64,000 bases of DNA from CAUJIW01 sp963205175 (GTDB taxonomy: Bacteria > Pseudomonadota > Alphaproteobacteria > Sphingomonadales > Sphingomonadaceae), in the NCBI GenBank assembly GCA_041060555.1, contig JBEUDS010000016.1. One strand, 5' to 3'. Position 1 is the first letter of the stretch, and each line of letters opens with the position of its first letter. Shown here piece after piece: positions 16,708 to 25,160 of the stretch. The translations under genes and the position numbers were made by a program. The notes under the pieces are model-generated. The model was not told the DNA's origin. It was given only the letters and a program-made list of their open reading frames with translations, and did not search any database.

Positions 16708-18504
16708 ATGCACACGCCCCGCCCCACGACCCTGACCGCCCGCGTCGCCCGCCTGGCGACGCTTGTCGCCCCCGCGCTCGCGCTGGCGCTGGCCACGGCC
16801 CTGCCCGGCCCGTCGCTGGCCGGCGACCGGCCCATCGGCCCGGCGTTCGCCGGGCGCTCGCCGGTCATCGCCGCCCATGGCGTTGCCGCCACCAGTCAGC
16901 CGCTGGCGACCCAGGTGGCGCTGGACATTCTGCGCCAGGGCGGCAGCGCGGTGGACGCGGCGATTGCCGCCAACGCCGCGCTCGGGCTGATGGAGCCCAC
17001 CGGCGCCGGCATCGGCGGCGATCTGTTCGCGCTGGTGTGGGACCCGAAGACCGGCCAGGTGGTCGGCCTCAACGCCTCGGGGCCGGCAGCCCGGGGCCAG
17101 ACGCTGCGGCAGCTGAAAGCGAAACTGGGGCCCCAGGCCAGCGTCATCCCGCCGGTCGGCGTTGCCCCGGTGACGGTGCCGGGCGCGGTGGCCGGCTGGT
17201 TCGCGCTGCACCAGCGTTTCGGCAAACTGCCGATGGACAAGGTGCTGGCGCCCGCCATCGCCTATGCCCGCGACGGCTTCCCGCTGTCGCCGGTGATCGC
17301 CGAGGGGTGGGCCATGAATTTCCGCCGCTTCGAGCAGCGCCGGGCGATGATCGAGGAGTTCGACAACGCCCGGGCGACCTACCTCATCGACGGCCAGCCG
17401 CCACGAGCCGGCCAGCTGTTCCGCAACCCCGACCTTGCCCGCACCTACGACCTGCTGGCGGCCCACGGCGCCGACGCCTTCTACAAGGGCGACATCGCCC
17501 GCGCCATGGACGCCTATTTCCGCCGCATCGGCGGGCCGCTGCGCTATGCCGATTTCGCCGCCTTCACGCCGGAGTGGGTCAGGCCCATCGCCACCAGCTA
17601 TCGTGGCTATGACGTCTGGCAGATCCCGCCCAGCGGCCAGGGCATCGTCGCGCTGGAGATGCTGAACATTCTCGAAGCCTATGACCTCAAGGCGATGGGT
17701 TACGGCAGCGCCGACCACCTGCATGTGATGGCCGAGGCCAAGAAACTGGCCTTCGCCGACCGCGCCCGCTTCATCGCCGACCCGCGTCAGGCGATGGTGC
17801 CCACCGCCGGACTGCTGTCGAAGGACTATGCGGCGAGGCGGCGCGCGCTGATCGCCATGGACAAGGCGCTGCCGGCCAGCGTCGACCCCGGCGCGCCGAT
17901 CTTCGCCCGCGCCGATACGGTCTATCTCACCGCCGCCGACCAGGACGGCATGATGGTGTCGCTGATCCAGTCCAACTATCGCGGCATGGGCTCGGGCCTG
18001 GTGGCCGACGGGCTCGGCTTCATGTTCCAGGATCGCGGCGCCCAGTTCAGCCTGGATGCCCGCCACGCCAACGCCTACGCGCCGGGCAAGCGGCCGTTCC
18101 ACACCATCATCCCCGGCTTCGTCACCCGCGACGGCAAGCCGTTCCTCAGCTACGGCGTGATGGGCGGCGACATGCAGCCCCAGGGCCATGTGCAGGTGCT
18201 GACCAATATCATCGATTTCGGCATGGACGTGCAGGCCGCTGGCGACGCGCCGCGCTGGCGCCACATCGGCGGCCCCGACCCGGGCGACGGCGGCAGCCCG
18301 ACCAGCGCGCTCTATCTGGAGCGCGGCATCGACCCGGCGGTGGTGGCCGAGCTGAAGCGCCGCGGCCACGAGGTGACCGGCGGGGCGGCGGGCGGCGGCT
18401 ACGAGGACGTCGGCGGCTATCAGGCAATTCTGCGCGACCCCGCCACCGGGCTTTACTGGGCCGCCTCGGAAATGCGCAAGGACGGTCAGGCCGCCGGCTA
18501 CTAG
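16708..18504 (+). CDS. ggt: Gamma-glutamyltransferase, periplasmic
   Basis: 598 residues. The first 35 residues form a signal peptide (hydrophobic run LVAPALALALATALPG, cleavage near SLAG). The enzyme transfers or hydrolyses gamma-glutamyl groups of glutathione and related compounds. It is made as a proenzyme that cuts itself before a threonine nucleophile, here Thr404 in ADTVYLTAAD, with the downstream MVSLIQSN and GGGYEDVGGYQ-type segments of the family. ATG 16708 is preferred because it begins the signal peptide; an in-frame ATG at 16555 would run through the BlaI operator. It is divergent from the blaI-like gene. Confidence 0.93.
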   Translation: MHTPRPTTLTARVARLATLVAPALALALATALPGPSLAGDRPIGPAFAGRSPVIAAHGVAATSQPLATQVALDILRQGGSAVDAAIAANAALGLMEPTGAGIGGDLFALVWDPKTGQVVGLNASGPAARGQTLRQLKAKLGPQASVIPPVGVAPVTVPGAVAGWFALHQRFGKLPMDKVLAPAIAYARDGFPLSPVIAEGWAMNFRRFEQRRAMIEEFDNARATYLIDGQPPRAGQLFRNPDLARTYDLLAAHGADAFYKGDIARAMDAYFRRIGGPLRYADFAAFTPEWVRPIATSYRGYDVWQIPPSGQGIVALEMLNILEAYDLKAMGYGSADHLHVMAEAKKLAFADRARFIADPRQAMVPTAGLLSKDYAARRRALIAMDKALPASVDPGAPIFARADTVYLTAADQDGMMVSLIQSNYRGMGSGLVADGLGFMFQDRGAQFSLDARHANAYAPGKRPFHTIIPGFVTRDGKPFLSYGVMGGDMQPQGHVQVLTNIIDFGMDVQAAGDAPRWRHIGGPDPGDGGSPTSALYLERGIDPAVVAELKRRGHEVTGGAAGGGYEDVGGYQAILRDPATGLYWAASEMRKDGQAAGY

Positions 18505-18736
18505 CCCGCGATCGCATCCGCGCGACGTCCCGCCCCGAGGCCCGACCCGCGCCCCACCCGGCGGCAACTTCTGCCCCTCCGGCACGGCGAACCGACCGGT
18601 GTTTCACGGCAAGCCCTGCCGGGCGCGGCCGGCCAACCGCCCACGGGCGGCGGCTCATCGTGCGCCGTACCAGCAAATTCAGCGCGTTACTCGGCTCATC
18701 GTTCGTGGCCCGGCGCTTGCGTCCCCCTACAGCGTC

Positions 18737-18801
18737 GCGGGGACGGTCGTCGGACCGTCGAGCCCCGCAGGCACGCCCGGCCCCGCAGGAAACCCCTGCG
18801 G
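18737..18801. repeat. Two adjacent stable hairpins downstream of ggt
   Basis: The first (18737-18768) has an inner perfect stem GACGGTC-GTCG-GACCGTC inside outer arms GCGGG/CCCGC; the second (18783-18801) is CCGCAGG-AAACC-CCTGCGG. Neither is followed by a T-run, so they are not classical terminators. Confidence 0.6.
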
Positions 18802-18895
18802 CGATGACCGTTGCAAATCACAAAATATACCAATAAAAACAATAAGATAATGCACTTTTTCGCGAAGGATCGGCGGCCGCGGGACCGTTTCGGAT

Positions 18896-18919
18896 TGTGG
18901 GGACAAAGGTGTCTCCACA
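18896..18919 (+). other. Hairpin in the leader of the EF-hand gene
   Basis: TGTGGGGACA-AAGG-TGTCTCCACA forms a 10-bp stem with one mismatched pair, immediately before the AGGAAAGG ribosome binding site and 20 bp before ATG 18939. It could act as an operator or influence translation. Confidence 0.5.
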
Positions 18920-18938
18920 GTCAGGAAAGGACCTCAAC

Positions 18939-19736
18939 ATGTCACTCTCAATCGGAGGCTACTCCAGCGGCGCCGCCCAGGCGAAGCTGGCGCAGCTCTT
19001 CACCAAGATGGACGCGGATCAGGACGGCAAGGTCAGTCGATCCGAGTTCGTCGGTGCCGCGCCGGAGGGCGTCAGCGGCACCGCCGCCGACGCGCTGTTC
19101 ACGGCGCTCGACAGCGCCGACAGCGGCGCGCTGAGCGAAAGCGATTTCTCCAGCGCGTTCTCGCAGCTCGCCGGCGAAACCCGTGGCGCGCTGATCAGCC
19201 TGCAGCAGGCCGAGGGCGGTGCCGGTGGCCCACCGCCGCCCCCGCCGCCCGGTGGCGGCCGTGGCGGCCCCGACGCGTCGGAAATGTTCGCCTCGATGGA
19301 CACCGATGGCGACGGCACCGTCACCCGCGAGGAAGCCGTGGCCGCGCGGCCGGACGATGTCAGCGAGGAACAGGCGACCGCCTTCTTCGATGCCATTGCC
19401 GGTGGCGCCGACTCGCTGACCGAAGACGCCTTCGCCGACGGCCTGAAGGCGATGGAAGGCAGCCGAGGTCCGGGTGGCCCGGGTGGCCCCGGCGGTCCGG
19501 GCGGTCCGCCGCCGGCCAGCGCGTCCGCCGACGAGGAGGAAGACACGCTGGCGGCCCTGCTGGATTCGGTCACCACCGACTCCGGCGCGACCGACACCAC
19601 CACGGCCGATACGGAAGCCGCCAGCCGCCTGAAAGTGCTGCTGGAGACCATCGCCAGCGCGCTCAACAGTTATCAGAACAGCGCGACGGCGAGCACCGAG
19701 TCGAGCCTCGCCTCCACCTTGTCGCTGGCGGCATAG
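18939..19736 (+). CDS. EF-hand calcium-binding protein with a collagen-like segment
   Basis: 265 residues. Two canonical EF-hand loops are present, DADQDGKVSRSEF (about 26-38) and DTDGDGTVTREEA (about 120-132), each followed by a weakened partner loop (SADSGALSESDF and GGADSLTEDAF). Between the pairs is a run of seven prolines and GGGRGG, and after the second pair a GPGGPGGPGGPGGPP stretch, then a Thr/Ser/Ala-rich tail. No signal peptide or membrane helix. Calcium binding is a safe inference; location and partner are unknown. AGGAAAGG precedes ATG 18939, and an upstream in-frame start is not supported. Confidence 0.75.
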   Translation: MSLSIGGYSSGAAQAKLAQLFTKMDADQDGKVSRSEFVGAAPEGVSGTAADALFTALDSADSGALSESDFSSAFSQLAGETRGALISLQQAEGGAGGPPPPPPPGGGRGGPDASEMFASMDTDGDGTVTREEAVAARPDDVSEEQATAFFDAIAGGADSLTEDAFADGLKAMEGSRGPGGPGGPGGPGGPPPASASADEEEDTLAALLDSVTTDSGATDTTTADTEAASRLKVLLETIASALNSYQNSATASTESSLASTLSLAA

Positions 19737-19826
19737 GCAGGGACCGTCGCAACAGGCGGATCGATACCGCCAGAAACAAATAACGACATCGGGGGCGCGC
19801 GACGGCGCCCCCGGGTCCGTGCGCGC

Positions 19827-21860
19827 CTACCAGATTTTCACCCGGTCCTCGGGCTTGAGGTACAGCGCGTCGCCCGGCTTGATGCCGTAGGCGGCGTACC
19901 ACTCGTCGATGTTCCGCACGATGCCGTTGGTGCGGTACTGCGACGGGCTGTGCGGATCGGTGACCAGCCGCTTGCGCAGCTCCGGCTCGCGGTAGTTGCG
20001 CCGCCACACCTGCGCCCAGCCCTCGAAGAAACGCTGGTCGCCGGACTTGCCGTCGAGCACCGGTGACGGCTTGCCGCCCAGCGACAGCAGATAGGCCTCG
20101 TGCGCGACGGTGAGGCCGCCCAGGTCGCCGATGTTCTCGCCCAGCGTCAGCTTGCCCTTCACGCACGCCTTGTCGAACGGACAATAGGCGTCGTACTGCG
20201 CCGACAGCTTGTCGCCCAGCGCCTCGAACTTGGCCTTGTCCTCGGGCGTCCACCAGTCGGTCAGCAGGCCATCGCCATCGGATTTGGCGCCCTGGTCGTC
20301 GAAGCCGTGGCTGATCTCGTGCCCGATCACGGCGCCGATGCCGCCGTAATTGACGGCATCATCGGCATGCGGATCGAAGAACGGCGGCTGCAGGATCGCG
20401 GCCGGAAAGACGATCTCGTTCATCTGCGGATTATAATAGGCGTTGACGGTGAAGGGCGTCATGAACCACTCGCCGCGATCGATCGGCTGGCCCAGCTTGG
20501 CGATGTTGCGGTTGTGCTCGAACGTCGCCGCCCGCTCGGCGTTGCCCAGCGCGTCGCCGGCCATCACCTCCAGCCTGGCATAATCGCGCCACTTGTCGGG
20601 ATAGCCGATTTTCGGCGTGAACTTGGCGAGCTTGGCATGCGCCCGCTTCTTGGTTTCCGGGCTCATCCAGGTCAGCCCGTCGATGCGCTTCTCGTAGGCC
20701 AGCAGGATGTTCTTCACCAGCTTGTCGGCGGCCGCCTTGGCCTCCGGCGGGAAATAGCGCTGGACGTAGATGCGCCCGACCGCCTCGCCCATCGCCATCT
20801 CGACGAAGTCGCCGCCGCGCTTCCAGCGCGGCTTCAGCTCCGGCGTGCCCGACAGCACACGGCCGTTGAAGTCGAAGTCCTCCTCGACCACCGCCCTGGG
20901 CAGGAAGTCGGCCGAACCGGAGAGATAATGGTAGGCCAGGTAATCCTTCACCACCGGCAACGGAGTCTTGGCCAGCACCGCGGCCATGCCGGTGAAGGCG
21001 CTGGGCTGCGAAACGATATAGGCGTTGGCCTTCTCAAGCCCGACGGCCTTCATGTAGGTCGGCCAGTCGACACCCGGTGCCTTGGCCTGGAAGTCCGCCA
21101 GCGTCCATTTGTTGTAGGTCTTGTTGCGGTCACGGCTTTCGATCTGGCTCCAGTGCGCCCTGGCCATCGCCTCTTCCAGCGCGTAGATGGCGGCCGCCTT
21201 TGCCTCGGCGTCCGTGGTGCTGACGCCGGTGAAGGCGAGCATCCTGGCGATATGCGCCTTGTACTTCTCGCGCGCCTCCTTGAAGGCCGGATTGTCCTCC
21301 AGATAATAGTCGCGGTCCGGCAGCCCCAGGCCGTACTGGACGAAGGTGGCGATATAGTCTTCCGGTTTCTTCTCGTCCTGCGCGACATAGAAGGGGAAGG
21401 GGTTGTTGCTGGACAGCACGGTCATCCGGCCCATCAGCGCGGCGATGTCCGCCGGCGTCGCGGCGGCCGCGATCCTGTCCAGCATTGGCTTCACCGGCGC
21501 CATGCCGGCCTTTTCGATCGCTGCCTCGTCCATGAAGGTTGCATAGAGCGTGCCGATCTTGCGGGCGTCGGCGTCGGTCGACGTACCGGCCGCCATTTCC
21601 TCGATGATCGCCCGCACCCGTTCCCGGCTCAGGTCATCGAGCACAGTGAACATGCCGTAGTTGGAGCGGTCGGCGGGAATGGCGGTGTTTTTCGCCCAGG
21701 TGCCGTTGGCATGGGCATAATAGTCGTTGCCCGGCCTGACGCTGGCATCCATGCCGGCGGTGTCAAAACCGTAGGTGCCGTAGGCGGGCTTGCCGTCGGC
21801 GTGGGCCGTGCCGGCCACGGCAAGCAGGCTCGCGGCGGCGAGCAGGGTGATGCGAAGCAT
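19827..21860 (-). CDS. M13-family (neprilysin-like) zinc metallopeptidase, secreted
   Basis: 677 residues with a signal peptide (MLRITLLAAASLLAVAGTAHA). The catalytic domain carries NAYYNPQMNEIVFPAAILQ, the zinc site HEISHGFDD in VIGHEISHGF, and the third-ligand region GENIGDLGG, all diagnostic of M13 peptidases such as PepO. These cleave oligopeptides in the periplasm or at the cell surface. The protein ends DRVKIW; the usual family ending has a cysteine three residues before the final Trp, missing here. ATG 21860 has GGGGA about nine bases upstream and begins the signal peptide. Confidence 0.95.
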   Translation of the reverse strand: MLRITLLAAASLLAVAGTAHADGKPAYGTYGFDTAGMDASVRPGNDYYAHANGTWAKNTAIPADRSNYGMFTVLDDLSRERVRAIIEEMAAGTSTDADARKIGTLYATFMDEAAIEKAGMAPVKPMLDRIAAAATPADIAALMGRMTVLSSNNPFPFYVAQDEKKPEDYIATFVQYGLGLPDRDYYLEDNPAFKEAREKYKAHIARMLAFTGVSTTDAEAKAAAIYALEEAMARAHWSQIESRDRNKTYNKWTLADFQAKAPGVDWPTYMKAVGLEKANAYIVSQPSAFTGMAAVLAKTPLPVVKDYLAYHYLSGSADFLPRAVVEEDFDFNGRVLSGTPELKPRWKRGGDFVEMAMGEAVGRIYVQRYFPPEAKAAADKLVKNILLAYEKRIDGLTWMSPETKKRAHAKLAKFTPKIGYPDKWRDYARLEVMAGDALGNAERAATFEHNRNIAKLGQPIDRGEWFMTPFTVNAYYNPQMNEIVFPAAILQPPFFDPHADDAVNYGGIGAVIGHEISHGFDDQGAKSDGDGLLTDWWTPEDKAKFEALGDKLSAQYDAYCPFDKACVKGKLTLGENIGDLGGLTVAHEAYLLSLGGKPSPVLDGKSGDQRFFEGWAQVWRRNYREPELRKRLVTDPHSPSQYRTNGIVRNIDEWYAAYGIKPGDALYLKPEDRVKIW

Positions 21861-21995
21861 GTGTCTTGTCCCCAATGTTGAGCGCCGAGGGCGCCCCGAT
21901 GGGACCAGACGCTATCGGTTCGTCGCAAATTTGCAATGCGGCGCCATCGCGTGGACGCCACGGCTGGCCGCAGGCAGCCCCCTTCACGAACCGCC

Positions 21996-22646
21996 TCAGG
22001 CCTCCTGATCTTGCGCGAAGGTGGCAAGCGCGTCGGCCATCGGGGTCGGCGGCGGCGCGTCAACCTCGATGCGCCGGGTGTTCGGGCCAAGCTGGAACGC
22101 CAGGCGGCGAGCGTGCAGCAACAGGGCAGGACCGTCCGTGCCGTACAGGGCGTCGCCGACGATCGGGCAGCCCAGTGTCGCGCAATGGACGCGCAGCTGG
22201 TGCGTCCGGCCGGTCTCCGGCGTCAGTTCCAGCCAGCTCCGCCGGGCCGTACGGCCGAGCACCTTGTAGCGGGTCACCGCCGGCTCGCCATCGGCCGCCG
22301 CCACCATCCGCCAGCCCTCGGCGCGGGTCGAGATCTTGCGCAAGGGCGCCGCGATGCGGCCCTCCAGCGCCGGCGGGTGGCCCTCGACCACCGCCCAGTA
22401 GGTCTTCTCCACCGCCCGCTCGGCGAACAGCGCATTGAGCTGGCGCAACGCGCGCGGGCTGCGCCCCAGCGCCAGGCAGCCGGAGGTGTCGGTGTCCAGC
22501 CGGTGGCCGGGCTGGGGCAGCCGTTCGAACCCGAAGGTCAGCGCCGGCAGCCAGGCCTCAAGGCTGTAGCGGGCGCGCGGACCGCGGTGCACCGGCAGGC
22601 CGGCGGGCTTGTTGAGCACGATCACATGGGCATCGATGTACAGCAC
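21996..22646 (-). CDS. RluA-family RNA pseudouridine synthase
   Basis: 216 residues from GTG 22646. The catalytic motif HRLDTDTSGCLALGRS contains the pseudouridine synthase Asp, and VVLNKPAGLPVH-like (VIVLNKPAGLPVHRGP), KTYWAVVEG and TGRTHQLRVH are the other family blocks. It modifies a uridine in rRNA or tRNA; which one is not evident. No S4 domain. GTG 22646 has GAGG five bases upstream and leaves 163 bp for divergent promoters; the longer frame back to ATG 22811 would overlap the rimO start and adds an Arg/Pro-rich sequence that looks non-coding. Confidence 0.85.
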   Translation of the reverse strand: MLYIDAHVIVLNKPAGLPVHRGPRARYSLEAWLPALTFGFERLPQPGHRLDTDTSGCLALGRSPRALRQLNALFAERAVEKTYWAVVEGHPPALEGRIAAPLRKISTRAEGWRMVAAADGEPAVTRYKVLGRTARRSWLELTPETGRTHQLRVHCATLGCPIVGDALYGTDGPALLLHARRLAFQLGPNTRRIEVDAPPPTPMADALATFAQDQEA

Positions 22647-22809
22647 CGCCGCCTCGATGTCGGCGATCAGTGTCGGCAGCGGCTCGCCCGCGTCGTCGGT
22701 GACGCCCCGCTCTGGCGTTCGGCCGCGGGAATGCGTATATCGCCGGCCGTGTGGCGCGCCGCGGGTCGGCGCGCGTCGGGGCCCGCGGGGCCGTTTCGAG
22801 GCTGGTTTC

Positions 22810-24144
22810 ATGTCTGTCAAATCCCTGGCCGTGCCGCCGAAGGTCGGCCTTGTCTCTCTAGGCTGTCCCAAGGCGCTGGTCGACTCCGAGCGTATCCTGA
22901 CCAAACTGCGCGCCGACGGCTACCAGGTGTCGCCGACCTACGACGGCGCCGACGTGGTGCTGGTCAACACCTGCGGCTTCCTCGATTCCGCCAAGGCCGA
23001 GAGCCTGGAGGCGATCGGCGAGGCGATTGCCGAGAACGGCCGGGTCATCGTCACCGGCTGCCTCGGCACCGAGGCCGAGATGATCCGCGAACGTTTCCCC
23101 AACGTGCTCGCCGTCACCGGGCCGCAGCAGTATGAGGCGGTAGTCGGCGCGGTGCACGAGGCCGCGCCGCCGTCGCTGGGCCCCTATGTCGATCTGGTGC
23201 CGGAACAGGGCGTCAAGCTGACCCCGCGCCACTATGCCTATGTGAAGATTTCCGAGGGCTGCAACCACCGTTGCGCCTTCTGCATCATCCCGTCGATCCG
23301 CGGCGATCTGGTCAGCCGGCCGGTCAACGCCGTGCTGCGCGAGGCGGAAAAGCTGGTCGAGGCCGGCGCGAAAGAACTGCTGGTGATCAGCCAGGACACC
23401 TCGGCCTATGGCGTCGACATCCGCCATGCCGCCAGCCCGTGGAAGGGCCGCGAGGTGCGCGCCCACATGACCGATCTCGCCCGCGAACTGGGGACGCTGG
23501 GCGCCTGGGTGCGGCTGCACTACGTCTACCCCTACCCGCACGTCGACGACGTCATCCCGCTGATGGCCGAGGGGCATATCCTCCCCTATCTCGATATCCC
23601 GTTCCAGCATGCCTCGCCGGCGGTGCTCAAGGCGATGAAGCGCCCGGCCAACCAGGACAAGACGCTGGACCGCATCAAGCGCTGGCGCGACATCTGCCCT
23701 GACATCGTGCTGCGCTCGACCTTCATCGTCGGCTTCCCCGGCGAGACGGAGGAAGACGTCGACATCCTGCTCGACTGGCTGGACGAGGCCCGGCTCGATC
23801 GGGTCGGCTGCTTCAAGTACGAGGCAGTGGAGGGCGCCGCCGCCAACGCCCTGCCCGGCGCCGTGCCGGAAGAGGTCAAGGAGGAGCGCTGGCAGCGCTT
23901 CATGGAAAAGGCCCAGGCCATTTCGGCGGCCAAGCTGGAGGCCAGGGTCGGCACCACCATCGACGTCATCATCGACGAGGTCGACGAGGAAGGCGGCGCC
24001 ACCGGCCGCTCCAAGGCCGACGCGCCGGAGATCGACGGCCGGGTACTGCTGCGCGACGCCGGCCACACCAAACCCGGCGATATCGTGCGGGTCGAGGTCG
24101 AGGACGCCGACGAATACGACCTCTATGGTGTGCCGCTGGCCTGA
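22810..24144 (+). CDS. rimO: Ribosomal protein S12 methylthiotransferase RimO
   Basis: 444 residues. RimO is a radical SAM enzyme that methylthiolates an aspartate of ribosomal protein S12. Domains: UPF0004 (about 12-115, with conserved Cys in SLGCPKALVDSE, VNTCGFLDSA and TGCLG), radical SAM domain with CNHRCAFC (CxxxCxxC), and a C-terminal TRAM domain. The SEGCNHRCAFCIIP and YPYPHVDDVIPLM segments favour RimO over MiaB. GAGG lies eight bases before ATG 22810. Confidence 0.96.
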   Translation: MSVKSLAVPPKVGLVSLGCPKALVDSERILTKLRADGYQVSPTYDGADVVLVNTCGFLDSAKAESLEAIGEAIAENGRVIVTGCLGTEAEMIRERFPNVLAVTGPQQYEAVVGAVHEAAPPSLGPYVDLVPEQGVKLTPRHYAYVKISEGCNHRCAFCIIPSIRGDLVSRPVNAVLREAEKLVEAGAKELLVISQDTSAYGVDIRHAASPWKGREVRAHMTDLARELGTLGAWVRLHYVYPYPHVDDVIPLMAEGHILPYLDIPFQHASPAVLKAMKRPANQDKTLDRIKRWRDICPDIVLRSTFIVGFPGETEEDVDILLDWLDEARLDRVGCFKYEAVEGAAANALPGAVPEEVKEERWQRFMEKAQAISAAKLEARVGTTIDVIIDEVDEEGGATGRSKADAPEIDGRVLLRDAGHTKPGDIVRVEVEDADEYDLYGVPLA

Positions 24145-24245
24145 TTCGCACGCCTCTCCAGTCGCCGGGAAGGCCAGCAACGACATCAGAAGTAATGCTA
24201 AAGTCGAAATCCGACCGCCTTTGTATTCTCAAAAGGCTATGATCA

Positions 24246-24259
24246 TTGACTTAGATCAT
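24246..24259. promoter_or_regulatory. FNR/FixK-like box upstream of ompW
   Basis: TTGACTTAGATCAT matches TTGAY-N4-RTCAA with one change in the last base, inside a larger dyad ATGATCATTGACTTAGATCATG, in an AT-rich patch 112 bp before the ompW start. OmpW-type porins are oxygen-controlled in enterobacteria. Confidence 0.6.
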
Positions 24260-24370
24260 GACCCATTTGCCACAGGGCACAAAAGGTCGCAGTGCTTATT
24301 GCGCTACATCAAAGGCAGCGCCGCCAGTTCTGGCATGAAGTCCCCCGTGTACATGTTCATGGAGGAAATC

Positions 24371-25042
24371 ATGACAATGAAGTTTGCGAAAATCGCGCTG
24401 GTCACTGCGGCCGCCATCGGAGCGATGGCTCCGGCCATGGCCAATGCCAAGGCCGGTGACTGGATCGTCCGTGCCCGTGCCATCATGATTGCCCCGACCG
24501 ACGGCGGCAATAATGGCGACGTGACCGGTATCGCCGGTGCCACCGTCAATGTCGACAACGCGATCACCCCTGAAGTCGACTTCACCTACATGGCGACCGA
24601 CAACATCGGTTTCGAGCTGATCGCCGCCACCGCCAAGCATCACGCCAAGGGCGCGGGCATTCTGGATGGCGCCGGCAATCTGGTGAACACCTGGGTTCTG
24701 CCGCCGACGCTCACCGCCCAGTGGCACTTCGCGCCGGAAGCCAAGGTCCGCCCCTACATCGGCGCCGGCATCAACTACACGATGTTCTACAACGAGAAGG
24801 CGACCAGCACGCTTGACGGTGCGCTGGGTGGCGACACCAAGGCCAAGCTGAAGAACGACTGGGGCTGGGCTGTCCAGGCCGGTGTGGACATCGATCTGAC
24901 CGAGAAGTTCTTCCTGAACCTCGACGTCAAGTACATCGACATCAACACCAAGGCGACGCTGACCACCGGCAGCACCGTCCGCACGGTCAAGGTCGATCTC
25001 GACCCGATCGTCGCCGGCGTCGGCTTCGGCATGCGCTTCTGA
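24371..25042 (+). CDS. ompW: OmpW-family outer membrane protein
   Basis: 223 residues with a signal peptide ending at AMANA. The remainder alternates as expected of an eight-stranded beta barrel, with the OmpW-typical opening GDWIVRARAIMIAPTDGG, the central LPPTLTAQWHFAPEAKVRPYIGAGINY and the C-terminal IVAGVGFGMRF with terminal Phe. OmpW proteins form narrow hydrophobic channels. GGAGGA stands before ATG 24371 (and before a second ATG at 24377). The 226 bp upstream are AT-rich and hold an FNR/FixK-like box; a strong terminator follows, so this is a single-gene unit. Confidence 0.92.
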   Translation: MTMKFAKIALVTAAAIGAMAPAMANAKAGDWIVRARAIMIAPTDGGNNGDVTGIAGATVNVDNAITPEVDFTYMATDNIGFELIAATAKHHAKGAGILDGAGNLVNTWVLPPTLTAQWHFAPEAKVRPYIGAGINYTMFYNEKATSTLDGALGGDTKAKLKNDWGWAVQAGVDIDLTEKFFLNLDVKYIDINTKATLTTGSTVRTVKVDLDPIVAGVGFGMRF

Positions 25043-25050
25043 CCGACTTC

Positions 25051-25126
25051 GCGCCCCCTGCGACAGGGGCGCCACGATCTTCCCTGCACCTTGGCGCCGG
25101 AACACTTGTGTTCCGGCGTTCTTGTG
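25051..25126 (+). terminator. Double hairpin terminator after ompW
   Basis: A first hairpin GCGCCCCCTG-CGA-CAGGGGCGC lies at 25051-25072. The second is a perfect 10-bp stem CGCCGGAACA-CTTG-TGTTCCGGCG at 25095-25118 followed by TTCTTGTGT, a good Rho-independent terminator. Confidence 0.8.
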
Positions 25127-25160
25127 TCTGTGCTAGGCCGGAGGGTGAAGGGAAGATCAC

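Larger units (their letters stand above)
18505..18938. other. 434-bp intergenic region with hairpins and an AT-rich patch
   Basis: No convincing gene. The first 230 bp are plain GC-rich sequence. Two strong hairpins follow at 18737-18801, then an AT-rich stretch at about 18810-18855, which stands out against the local GC content and probably carries the promoter of the EF-hand gene, and a 10-bp stem just before its ribosome binding site. Confidence 0.6.

Noticed and set aside
18737..18801. Terminator of ggt
   Set aside because: The stems are strong, but neither strand has a T-run after them, and they lie more than 230 bp from the ggt stop.
22647..22811. Extension of the RluA-type gene to ATG 22811
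   Set aside because: It would overlap the rimO start codon, removes all room for divergent promoters and adds an Arg/Pro-rich non-conserved sequence.
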